Positions 8,501 to 18,347 of a DNA stretch of 24,974 nt are shown one piece after another (the first letter of the stretch is position 1; every line of letters starts with the position of its first letter). The position numbers and the translations under genes were made by a program. The DNA is from Ephemerocybe angulata (Eukaryota; Basidiomycota; Agaricomycetes; Agaricales; Psathyrellaceae), in contig JAACJK010000251.1 of the NCBI GenBank assembly GCA_013368325.1, positions 1 through 24,974 on the forward strand, in the 5' to 3' direction. The notes beneath the pieces are model-generated. The model was not told the DNA's origin. It did not search any database and saw nothing but the letters and a program-made list of their open reading frames with translations.

Positions 8501-11404
8501 GCAAGGCAATGGGTGCGGCGTTCAGTGTTGTGATTGCATGGGTCTTGATGATCGCTGCATGGAGGCACATCTCAACCGGCTGGCGAACACGCTTGTGCAA
8601 GGGTGCGATTGACTCACTCATGGAGGAAGAGACGATGAGCTCTCTTCACGCTCTGCAGAGTGGACACTCGGTTCGGACAGAGAGTCGCATCTATGGGATT
8701 GATCATGACAGTCTGGGTGGCGTCTCGCAGGACGTCATTCAACTCTTCATGGAGGCGAGTGTTGCCTATCAGAAGATGTTCAAGATCCCACCAGGTGGAC
8801 TTGGCCTGCGATACGATGAATGTACGATGGATGTGTATGATAGCCTTGGACTGGTGCCGAGGGCCCCTGCTCCTGTTCTTCAAGGCCCTGCGGTAGATCA
8901 GTCGGGCGACATCATGGCCTTTCTCCGTGCCTTCCGCACCTCTAGCGAGAAAGGCCAAGCAGAGTTGCAGGCGGAGGTAAAGGCATTGGCTGGGAAGGTA
9001 GACATGTTGGAGTCAGAGCTCAAGGCTACCAAATCCGGTATGAGTTGCAACAAAAATGATAATAAATTTCTGACCTGATTATTTTCCCCAAGTTCGACTG
9101 GACGCTCCTCCAACGTTTGCAAGTCCTCTCCGCAAGAAATCTGGTATGAGTTGCAACAAAAATGATAATACATTTTCTAAACTGATTATTTAACCCAAGT
9201 TCAACTGGACGCTCCTCAAACGTTTGCAAGTCCTCTCCGCGAGGCAAGCCCAGGACTAGAGTATGTCGATGCAGATGCAGATGCAGTCTTCCTCCCCGAA
9301 TCTCCAGTGAGGACTCTGGCACCAGCACCAGTTGCATCTTCCTCTCAGGTTGCCGCTGCACGACTTGCTCCATTCCCGCAACCAATGCTCGCACCTACCC
9401 CACAGCTATCCTCCTTCCGACCACCCAGAGCGACTATGACACCCATCGCTTCCTCCCCTCGTCTACCACCACTCGCGACGTCTTCCAGCAAGACCATGCT
9501 TCCAAAGTTGGCCAAGCTCTACGGGCCTGGAACCAACTGGCGTGTTCCTGAACAGCGCCAGGCAGTTGAGGCGCTTCTGAAGTTGGAAGGTGATGTCATT
9601 GTAGCCCTTCCAACAGGGATTGGCAAGACAGCTATAGCCATCCTCCCTTCTATGGTTGAGGCAAGCTATACCGTCATCATCCTTCCCCTTCTCTCCTTGC
9701 AAAGTGACTGGTTCCGACGCCTGGATGAATTCCGCATCCCATACGAGCACTTTCAGGGAGCGCAGAAGCCAGTGCTCCAGGGCCATGCCAACCTCATCAT
9801 TGTTTCCTGTGACAAGATCCGGATGCCCCATTGGCAAGCTGCGATTGCAGGCCTTCCACGTCCTATCGCCCGCTACATTTTCGACGAGGCCCACTACTAC
9901 TTCACCGATGATGTCTTTCGTGCAGACACCTTCTCCAACCCACACTTGCTGCGGCAACAGGCAACATGTCAGTTTGTTCTGCTCTCTGCTACGCTCCCAC
10001 CTGCTGGGCGCAAGCATCTCACCGACAAGATGTTGCTCACCAACGTCACTACCATTTCCTCCCCATCTGCCCGACCGGAACACCGGTACTGGTTGGCTCA
10101 CGCAAAAGGGCAGTCTGCAGCAAAGTCCGTGCACATGACGAAGATGCAGCTCGAGCGATGCCAGTCACGCCTCAAGTGGAACACGAAAGATCGCTACATG
10201 GTGTTTGTTACCTCACTTGAGGATGGGACAGAGGTGGCTAAGGCCCTTGACATCGGCTTCTACCATTCAGACTCTGAACGCTACCCTCTGAGCGACGATG
10301 CCAGAGAACTTCTTATGGCCGACTTCATTGCAGGTCGCTCTCTTGGCCTTGTCTGCACCACTGCCCTGGCTGCAGGCACTGATTATCCCCACATCCGACT
10401 TACCATTCACTACGGTACTCCACACGACATGATTACCTTTGTGCAGCAGTCTGGACGGGCAGGTCGGGATGGGCAGGAAGCATATTGTGTGCTTATTGCA
10501 AGAGGGTACGGTGGATCTCTTTCTGCCCACCATGCGGACATGCGTGGTATCCGGCAGATGAAAAGAATGACCAAGGTGGCAGATGAGGAGGTGGAGACAT
10601 GGCCACTGACCTGTATGCGGTACAACATGAGCGAGGTTTTGGATGGGCAGGGTGTCAACTGCTTAGACTTGGACAAGCGCTACTTTCCCTGTTATGCCTG
10701 CGACCTATGTGAGTCTCCATCTGCTGCTTGTACTTCTGATATTTTCTAACACCCTGGCACAATCAGATGGCCAGGTCAACAAGAAGACGCAGGGTAAACC
10801 ATCTAACCAGGTGTCTGATCTCCTGGCACTCGACCTTCAGGCACCCGCTCCCGAAACCGCTGCTAACCTAAAGCGTCGCCTCAGCATATCATACCACAGT
10901 GCAGTGGTGAAGTCGACCAAGCTTACGACCACTGCCATGTTGACGAAGCAGGCTGCCCTTACTCAGTACAGCACCATCCTCGACTTGGTGAAGAAGAACT
11001 GTGGTGCATGCTTTGCAATGGGCTTAGCAGTACGGCACAATTCCCCTTATGATTGCCCCAACATCGACAGAGACATCTTCATCGCCCTCCGTCAGAACAT
11101 CAAGTATGACAGAAGCAACAAGACGAAGGCGTATAAAAACCCATGCTGGACCTGCCATATCAGCTCGATGGGTGGCAATCTCCTTCACCCAGTGTTTAAG
11201 AGTGGGATGGATCATCCAAACAGGGACCTTGTACTGCCTTTGCTGTCCTTCATCTGGGCAGACGACACCTTGCGTGGTGAAATGGGCGCGTTTTTCAAGG
11301 TGGAGTGGCACGATTTGGATGCGTTCATTGTGTGGTTGGTTTCAGAGGTCTTAGGGTTATGGGGGGATTTTTGGGCAGGGTTTGTAGGGTTTTCCATGCT
11401 TTGA
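5507..11404 (+). CDS. Zinc-finger / tyrosine-recombinase-like / RecQ helicase fusion protein
   Basis: I model 15 exons, all introns GT-AG: 5507-5524, 5584-5604, 5766-5786, 5841-5852, 5908-5928, 5978-6001, 6059-6070, 6127-6147, 6200-6292, 6346-7127, 7177-8344, 8398-9037, 9093-9143, 9200-10708, 10767-11404. Phases agree throughout, giving about 1,676 residues. Domains in order: acidic tail (1-81); two OrsD-like C2H2 fingers (C112, C115, H127, H132; C181, C184, H196, H201); a tyrosine-recombinase-like region with box I R662 in ARGAE, K696, R787-H788, GHS H821 and Y830, where H-x8-Y is the canonical spacing; a coiled coil (about 913-943); a RecQ-type helicase with Walker A LPTGIGKT (1098-1105), DEAH (1190-1193), SAT (1224-1226), QQSGRAGRDG (R1381, R1384) and RecQ zinc cysteines C1433, C1449, C1459, C1462; and a Cys-rich tail (C1543, C1546, C1561, C1591, C1594). 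OrsD/RecQ-like proteins are typical of fungal subtelomeres. The probable role is nuclear DNA recombination and unwinding. The C-terminus runs into satellite DNA and is probably truncated. The micro-exon start is the least certain part. Confidence 0.82.
5525..6345 (+). other. Micro-exon block at the 5' end of the helicase gene
   Basis: Nine consecutive phase-0 introns of 49-59 bp (intron 2 is 161 bp) separate exons of 18, 21, 21, 12, 21, 24, 12, 21 and 93 nt, all multiples of three. Donors are mostly GTACGT/GTACAT-like. The encoded pieces are short and rich in Glu, Asp, Ser and Gln (e.g. VQIEDDV, IEIPSDTE). Introns at 5853-5907 and 6293-6345 share TATTATGA / TCATAATA stems with an identical 13-nt spacing. 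The model rests on splice signals and unbroken phase, and transcript data could shift individual boundaries. Confidence 0.6.
9038..9199 (+). repeat. Tandem duplication of an intron plus a 51-bp exon
   Basis: Intron 12 (9038-9092) and intron 13 (9144-9199) are near copies, both starting GTATGAGTTGCAACAAAAAT and ending CCCAAG. The exon between them (9093-9143) and the start of the next exon (9200 onward) encode VRLDAPPTFASPLRKKS and VQLDAPQTFASPLREAS. The duplication period is 106-107 bp, so the protein has two copies of a 17-residue linker just before the helicase domain. The extra exon keeps the frame. Confidence 0.9.
11351..11359 (+). other. Telomere-like 9-mer TTAGGGTTA
   Basis: This is the first nine bases of every satellite unit (also at 12411, 13471, 14531). 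It is the exact reverse complement of TAACCCTAA at 4599-4607 and faces outward from the helicase gene, as telomere repeats do at chromosome ends. It lies inside the last codons of the predicted helicase frame. Confidence 0.6.
11361..11389 (+). other. G-quadruplex motif, repeated once per satellite unit
   Basis: Four G-tracts of at least three (GGGGGG, GGG, GGG, GGG) are separated by loops of 6, 2 and 6 nt, which satisfies the usual G3+N1-7 rule. Identical copies lie at 12421-12449, 13481-13509 and 14541-14569. Copy 1 is within the 3' end of the helicase reading frame. RecQ helicases as a family unwind G-quadruplex DNA. Any functional link here is inference. Confidence 0.7.
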
Positions 11405-14400
11405 GCCAGGGTTGGTGCTAGGGTGGTGGGCTTTGAGCCAGGATTGGTGTAGGGTGGCAGTTTTTTTGTGAGGATAGCTGTGTCAGGCGGTGACTTTGTT
11501 GTCACTCATTCACAAACCGAGTCAGAGACGTACGTCGGATGTGCCACAGGCGCAGTCCATTGCTCCTCATTCATAGACCAAGTCAGAGGTGTACGTCGGA
11601 TGCGATACGGGTGCAGTCCATTGCTCCTCATTCATAGACCAAGTCAGATGCATCCATCGCATGCAATGGGTGGGCAGTCCAAGTCAGAGAAGTATGTTGG
11701 ATGTGCCACAGCCGCAGTCCATTGCTCCTCATTCGTAGACCAAGTCAGAGGTGTACGTCAGATGCGATACGGGTGTAGTCCACTGTCCCTCATTCACAAG
11801 TCGACTGAGCATCGAGACAAGACAGAGTGCGTAGCATGCCACAGCTGCGATGACCTTTGTCCCTCATTCACAAACCGAGTCAGAGACGTACGTCGGATGC
11901 GATACGGGTGCAGTCCACTGTCCCTCATTCACAAGTCGACCGAGCATCGAGGCAAGACAGAGTGCGTCGCATGCCACAGGTGCGATGACCTTTGTCCCTC
12001 ATTCACAAACCAAGTCAGAGACATACATCGGATGCGATACGGGTGCAGTCCACTGTCCCTCATTCACATGTCAACCGAGCATCGAGGCAAGACAGAGTGC
12101 GTCGCATGCCACAGGTGCGATGACCTTTGTCCCTCATTCCCAAACCGAGTCAGAGGCGTACGTCGGATGTGACAGGTGCGCAGTCCTTTGTCACATATTC
12201 ACAAACCGAGTCAGAGGTGTACGTCAGATGTGATACAGGCGCAGTTCACTGTCCCTCATTCACAAGTCGAGCGAGCATCGAGGCAAAACAGAGTGTGTCG
12301 CATGCAACAGGTGCGCAGTCTGTTGACCCTCATTCACAAACCGAGTCAGACGTGTATGTCAGATGCGATACGGGCGCAGTCCTAAAACACTTAGTGCTTC
12401 ATTCCGGGGCTTAGGGTTATGGGGGGATTTTTGGGCAGGGTTTGTAGGGTTTTCCATGCTTTGAGCCAGGGTTGGTGCTAGGGTGGTGGGCTTTGAGCCA
12501 GGATTGGTGTAGGGTGGCAGTTTTTTTGTGAGGATAGCTGTGTCAGGCGGTGACTTTGTTGTCACTCATTCACAAACCGAGTCAGAGACGTACGTCGGAT
12601 GTGCCACAGGCGCAGTCCATTGCTCCTCATTCATAGACCAAGTCAGAGGTGTACGTCGGATGCGATACGGGTGCAGTCCATTGCTCCTCATTCATAGACC
12701 AAGTCAGATGCATCCATCGCATGCAATGGGTGGGCAGTCCAAGTCAGAGAAGTATGTTGGATGTGCCACAGCCGCAGTCCATTGCTCCTCATTCGTAGAC
12801 CAAGTCAGAGGTGTACGTCGGATGCGATACGGGTGTAGTCCACTGTCCCTCATTCACAAGTCGACTGAGCATCGAGACAAGACAGAGTGCGTAGCATGCC
12901 ACAGCTGCGATGACCTTTGTCCCTCATTCACAAACCGAGTCAGAGACGTACGTCGGATGCGATACGGGTGCAGTCCACTGTCCCTCATTCACAAGTCGAC
13001 CGAGCATCGAGGCAAGACAGAGTGCGTCGCATGCCACAGGTGCGATGACCTTTGTCCCTCATTCACAAACCAAGTCAGAGACATACATCGGATGCGATAC
13101 GGGTGCAGTCCACTGTCCCTCATTCACATGTCAACCGAGCATCGAGGCAAGACAGAGTGCGTCGCATGCCACAGGTGCGATGACCTTTGTCCCTCATTCC
13201 CAAACCAAGTCAGAGGCGTACGTCGGATGTGACAGGTGCGCAGTCCTTTGTCACATATTCACAAACCGAGTCAGAGGTGTACGTCAGATGTGATACAGGC
13301 GCAGTTCACTGTCCCTCATTCACAAGTCGAGCGAGCATCGAGGCAAAACAGAGTGTGTCGCATGCAACAGGTGCGCAGTCTGTTGACCCTCATTCACAAA
13401 CCGAGTCAGACGTGTATGTCAGATGCGATACGGGCGCAGTCCTAAAACACTTAGTGCTTCATTCCGGGGCTTAGGGTTATGGGGGGATTTTTGGGCAGGG
13501 TTTGTAGGGTTTTCCATGCTTTGAGCCAGGGTTGGTGCTAGGGTGGTGGGCTTTGAGCCAGGATTGGTGTAGGGTGGCAGTTTTTTTGTGAGGATAGCTG
13601 TGTCAGGCGGTGACTTTGTTGTCACTCATTCACAAACCGAGTCAGAGACGTACGTCGGATGTGCCACAGGCGCAGTCCATTGCTCCTCATTCATAGACCA
13701 AGTCAGAGGTGTACGTCGGATGCGATACGGGTGCAGTCCATTGCTCCTCATTCATAGACCAAGTCAGATGCATCCATCGCATGCAATGGGTGGGCAGTCC
13801 AAGTCAGAGAAGTATGTTGGATGTGCCACAGCCGCAGTCCATTGCTCCTCATTCGTAGACCAAGTCAGAGGTGTACGTCGGATGCGATACGGGTGTAGTC
13901 CACTGTCCCTCATTCACAAGTCGACTGAGCATCGAGACAAGACAGAGTGCGTAGCATGCCACAGCTGCGATGACCTTTGTCCCTCATTCACAAACCGAGT
14001 CAGAGACGTACGTCGGATGCGATACGGGTGCAGTCCACTGTCCCTCATTCACAAGTCGACCGAGCATCGAGGCAAGACAGAGTGCGTCGCATGCCACAGG
14101 TGCGATGACCTTTGTCCCTCATTCACAAACCAAGTCAGAGACATACATCGGATGCGATACGGGTGCAGTCCACTGTCCCTCATTCACATGTCAACCGAGC
14201 ATCGAGGCAAGACAGAGTGCGTCGCATGCCACAGGTGCGATGACCTTTGTCCCTCATTCCCAAACCAAGTCAGAGGCGTACGTCGGATGTGACAGGTGCG
14301 CAGTCCTTTGTCACATATTCACAAACCGAGTCAGAGGTGTACGTCAGATGTGATACAGGCGCAGTTCACTGTCCCTCATTCACAAGTCGAGCGAGCATCG

Positions 14401-15510
14401 AGGCAAAACAGAGTGTGTCGCATGCAACAGGTGCGCAGTCTGTTGACCCTCATTCACAAACCGAGTCAGACGTGTATGTCAGATGCGATACGGGCGCAGT
14501 CCTAAAACACTTAGTGCTTCATTCCGGGGCTTAGGGTTATGGGGGGATTTTTGGGCAGGGTTTGTAGGGTTTTCCATGCTTTGAGCCAGGGTTGGTGCTA
14601 GGGTGGTGGGCTTTGAGCCAGGATTGGTGTAGGGTGGCAGTTTTTTTGTGAGGATAGCTGTGTCAGGCGGTGACTTTGTTGTCACTCATTCACAAACCGA
14701 GTCAGAGACGTACGTCGGATGTGCCACAGGCGCAGTCCATTGCTCCTCATTCATAGACCAAGTCAGAGGTGTACGTCGGATGCGATACGGGTGCAGTCCA
14801 TTGCTCCTCATTCATAGACCAAGTCAGATGCATCCATCGCATGCAATGGGTGGGCAGTCCAAGTCAGAGAAGTATGTTGGATGTGCCACAGCCGCAGTCC
14901 ATTGCTCCTCATTCGTAGACCAAGTCAGAGGTGTACGTCGGATGCGATACGGGTGTAGTCCACTGTCCCTCATTCACAAGTCGACTGAGCATCGAGACAA
15001 GACAGAGTGCGTAGCATGCCACAGCTGCGATGACCTTTGTCCCTCATTCACAAACCGAGTCAGAGACGTACGTCGGATGCGATACGGGTGCAGTCCACTG
15101 TCCCTCATTCACAAGTCGACCGAGCATCGAGGCAAGACAGAGTGCGTCGCATGCCACAGGTGCGATGACCTTTGTCCCTCATTCACAAACCAAGTCAGAG
15201 ACATACATCGGATGCGATACGGGTGCAGTCCACTGTCCCTCATTCACATGTCAACCGAGCATCGAGGCAAGACAGAGTGCGTCGCATGCCACAGGTGCGA
15301 TGACCTTTGTCCCTCATTCCCAAACCGAGTCAGAGGCGTACGTCGGATGTGACAGGTGCGCAGTCCTTTGTCACATATTCACAAACCGAGTCAGAGGTGT
15401 ACGTCAGATGTGATACAGGCGCAGTTCACTGTCCCTCATTCACAAGTCGAGCGAGCATCGAGGCAAAACAGAGTGTGTCGCATGCAACAGGTGCGCAGTC
15501 TGTTGACCCT

Positions 15511-15717
15511 AACATGCTACTTTTTGAGTTTGGGGCCAAACTCCACTGGAGCAGACCCTGTTTCCGTGATGGGAGACACCCCACATCAACCATTATGACA
15601 CCATCTCCGGAAATGTGTACACCTTTGATGTGAAGGAGGTCTGGATGTGACGTGGGTATGGCTGTGATGGGAGTTGATTCCCATCCCTGTCAACCCCAGA
15701 CTCCCTGTATGTCACCG
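15511..15717. other. Unique spacer, no gene
   Basis: The sequence begins abruptly at AACATGCTACTTTTTGAG, where the truncated satellite unit ends. At 15672-15715 it carries TGTCAACCCCAGACTCCC, which recurs at 20451-20468 as the leader of a related repeat. No coding frame is supported. Confidence 0.5.
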
Positions 15718-16020
15718 GGTGATGGCTTCTGGAGGCACCATCCTCTCTGTCCATAAGCCTTATCTCACACAGTGATGGCTTCTGGAGCTGCCATCCTCTG
15801 TGTTCATAAGTCTTATCTCACACAGTGATGGCTTCTGGAGCCGCCATCCTCTGTGTTCATAAGTCTTATCTCACAGAGTGATGGCTTCTGGAGCCGCCAT
15901 CCTCTGTGTTCATAAGCCTTATCTCACTACAGTGATGGCTTCTGGAGCCGCCATCCTATGTGTTCATAAGCCTTATCTCACCACAGTGATGGCTTCCGCA
16001 GATGGCGTCTGCTGTGTCTA
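15718..16020 (+). repeat. 53-54-bp tandem repeat, six copies
   Basis: GATGGCTTCTGGAG recurs at 15721, 15774, 15827, 15880 and 15934, with a variant at 15988. Each copy continues GCCGCCATCCTCTGTGTTCA and ends CTTATCTCACAC. The same monomer appears in mixed orientations at 16930-17140 and 20480-20690 and as single diverged copies at 17858 and 17939. Confidence 0.93.
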
Positions 16021-16036
16021 GAAGTCCGAGCCGCCC

Positions 16037-16440
16037 TAGTGAGTAACCTCAATCATCTCCCCAAAAGTGCGGTCCCCCCGTTTGCGCAACCGCCGGGGGT
16101 CTCCACGATACGTTCGGGGTGTCAGACGACGTCGTTTTACGCGCGGAACACGATTCCAATTTTTTTTCGTCGCTACGTCGAGTTCTCGCCGAGATATAGG
16201 TGCACCTCCTCCTCCCCAATTCCCCATCACCCGCCCGCCCATATCTCGGTCACCCGGGCTCCGTTCGGCGTGATCTCTTCGCCAATGCCTTTGTATACAT
16301 TTGGAGACTAAATGAGTAGCGTTACTTTTGCCGGAAAATGTTGATCGGGAGCCTCGAGCGAGAAATACACAAGTCCGCTTTTTGCGCATCCAGCTCGTCT
16401 CCTCCGGTGAGATTTCTTCGAGCCCTCTGTGTCTTAAGCA
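16037..16440 (+). repeat. Diverged dispersed repeat, copy A
   Basis: This matches 16500-16910 in order: TGCGGTCCCC, a Cys/Gly-free GC-rich stretch, ACACGATTCCAA, TCGTCG, CGTTCGGCGTGATCTCTTCGCC, GGGAGCCTCGAGC, and TTTTTGCGCATCCAGCTCGT. The copies are only moderately similar, so the duplication is old. No protein motif was recognised in any frame. It may be an unclassified non-autonomous element. Confidence 0.6.
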
Positions 16441-16499
16441 ACCTGGTATATATACCCAACATCGATCCAAACATATCGAGCTCAGAATTGCATCTGTCA

Positions 16500-16910
16500 G
16501 TAACCTCGAAGGTAGGCAATTGCCCGTTTATTGCTATATCTACCTAAAAATGCGGTCCCCGGTTTCACGCAACGGACAGGGGCCTAGGAGTTTCGAGCAG
16601 GACGTCACCCGACGTCTTTTGACCTTGGAAACACGAATCCAAAATCCGTTTGTCGATACGTTCACTCGTCGTGGTGATATCTAAGGACTTCTTCCTAACC
16701 CCTCCCCCCTGTCCAACCCACCGCTGTCTACGCGAGTACAACCCCGTTCGCTTCAATCTTTTCGCCGTTACCTCCATAATAAGTGGCGCGGTTACTGCTA
16801 GCTCTTTATTTTGCGCGAAGGGGGAGATCCGGGGCCTCGGGCAGGGTTTATCCCACTTCGCTTTTTTCACATTTAGCTCGTCGCGCTCGGTGACGTCGTT
16901 TCGGGGCTTA
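16500..16910 (+). repeat. Diverged dispersed repeat, copy B
   Basis: This is the counterpart of copy A: ATGCGGTCCCC, ACACGAATCCAA, CGTCGTGGTGATATC, CCCCGTTCGCTTCAATCTTT, GGGGCCTCGGGC, CACATTTAGCTCGTCGCGCT. It is followed at once by the segmental duplication starting at 16913. No gene is supported. Confidence 0.6.
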
Positions 16911-16912
16911 TG

Positions 16913-17513
16913 GACTCCCAGTATGTCACTGGGTGATGGCTTCTGGAGCCGGCGTGCTCTGTGTCCAGAAGCCATTACTGTGTGAGATAAGGCTTCTGGA
17001 CACATAGGACGCTGGCTCCAGAAGCCATCACTGTGTGAGATAAGGCTTCTGGACACAGAGGATGGCGGCTCCAGAAGCCATCACTTATCTCACACAGTGA
17101 TGGCTTCTGGAGCCGCCATCCTCTGTGTCCAGAAGTCCGAGCCACCCGAGTTAGTAATGTCAACGGCCCATGCTGCATTTGCACTGTGCTCCGAGTGCAG
17201 CAGTGAATATACACGCTGATGGCGCACGCAGACCGGTAGGACTCGCGGTGTATTATCACACGCCTGTGCCCTCAACTGCACTCATAAACCTCGCAGCCCT
17301 CTCGACACACTCCGCAACTACGGTATAGCATGCGACAGCACACAGATGCGTGTGCACCATCCGCGCAACCCAGGTATGCTCTCCACCGGCATACAGATGA
17401 GTCAACAGCCCATGTACGCCGTCGGAGACTCTACACTCGCACTGCGCTGTGAGTACAGAGGTGCACATACATAGCTACAATGGTGCACAGGTATGTGTGC
17501 GCCGTCGCCGCAG
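16913..17513 (+). repeat. 600-bp segmental duplication, copy 1
   Basis: This is roughly 90-95 percent alike by eye to 20462-21067. It starts GACTCCCAGTATGTCACTGG, includes the palindromic 53-bp repeats, then CAACGGCCCATGCTGCATTT, and ends with the hairpin motif GCCGTCGGAGACTCTACACT and GCCGTCGCCGCAG. Differences are scattered substitutions and small indels. The frames in it are repeat-derived. Confidence 0.9.
17046..17135. repeat. Perfect 39-bp inverted repeat, 12-nt loop
   Basis: Arms are 17046-17084 and 17097-17135. They are two head-to-head 53-bp monomers (CTTCTGGACACAGAGGATGG ... and its complement). The second copy of the duplication has the same palindrome at 20595-20684 with one mismatch. 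Cruciform extrusion is plausible. Confidence 0.9.
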
Positions 17514-18347
17514 CTCACACATATCCTCTGACGGCATTCCAATCCGTCGAAAGCGCGAGACAGTGTGTATGCTGTCTGAAACTCTGCACTCGCATGTTAC
17601 TGCGAGTGCGGAGGTCACAAAGATCCACCATTATCCGTCAGTGCATGAGTACACCTCCGCACTCGCCCTGCACTTCAAGTGCAGAGTCCCGACAGAGTGC
17701 GTGGGGATGGGATGCACAGCCGTAGTACAGTGTGGGTGCAACGATAAAGCACATACATGCTCCGTTGGTCCACAATTCTCCCTCCAGACTCGCTCTGCAC
17801 AGCGAGTGCAGAGTTTCCGACGGAGTACACGTGCGGGGTGGGCCTGATCTCACCGGGTGATGGCTTCTGCAGATAAAATTCTCTGTGTCCAGAGGCCTGA
17901 GTAACCATTGACCCCAAACTCCCAGTCTTACGATACCAGGTGATGGCTTCTGCGACTGACATCGTCTGTGTCTAGAAGTCCGGGCCATGACTCCCGCACG
18001 TATGATAACCAGGGATGCCTTCTGGATCCCATTTTTAGCTCTCTCACTGTGTGTGTAATAAATCTCGCAGAACAGGACAAGGGAAGGGGTTCGCCGACAC
18101 ATCTTCAAGCTTTAAATGTACCCATGGCCCCACAACCTACCAAGAAGTACCAGACCATCTGGGTCTGGGAATGAGGACCGAGTTCGAGTACCTTGCTCAG
18201 CACATGCACGACATGAGTACACCCCGATGGCCACACACCCGCTCGCCGCCTTCCTGAAATCTCATATATACCATACAGTACTCAGATAGAGCATGAACTA
18301 GTGCTCCCCACCGGTCAAGCTTACCTCGCGTGATCCCTGCGGTCCTC
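17514..18347. repeat. Hairpin motifs and single diverged 53-bp monomers, no gene
   Basis: 17575-17612 and 17789-17823 have ACTCGC...GCGAGT stems. 17858 and 17939 have GTGATGGCTTCTGC monomers. 18000-18347 has no feature I can support. Confidence 0.5.

Larger units (their letters stand above)
11351..15510 (+). repeat. 1,060-bp tandem satellite array, 3.92 copies
   Basis: Units are 11351-12410, 12411-13470, 13471-14530 and a truncated 14531-15510. Each begins TTAGGGTTATGGGGGG, has a G-rich head of about 110 bp, then internal repeats of 61 bp (copies at 11505, 11566, 11627) and 135 bp (11863, 11998, 12133) built on TCATTCACAAACCGAGTCAG. Units are almost identical: I see only an A/G difference at 11760 (A only in unit 1) and at 12147 and its equivalents (G in units 1 and 4, A in 2 and 3). 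Frames of 234, 127 and 95 codons recur per unit, but 1,060 is not a multiple of three and the frames overlap, so I regard the array as non-coding. The left edge fuses to the helicase 3' end. The right edge stops inside a unit. Confidence 0.95.

Noticed and set aside
9307..10749. Helitron-type helicase
   Set aside because: The motifs (DEAH, QQSGRAGRDG, four-Cys zinc site) are RecQ superfamily 2, not the Pif1 superfamily 1 type of Helitrons, and no HUH replication domain is seen.
11505..12360. CRISPR-like regular repeats
   Set aside because: The spacers are themselves repeats, the host is eukaryotic, and no Cas-like gene is present.
11468..15633. Recurring frames of 234, 127 and 95 codons in each satellite unit
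   Set aside because: They arise from sub-repeats lacking stops, overlap in different phases, break at each unit because 1,060 is not a multiple of three, and match no family I recognise.
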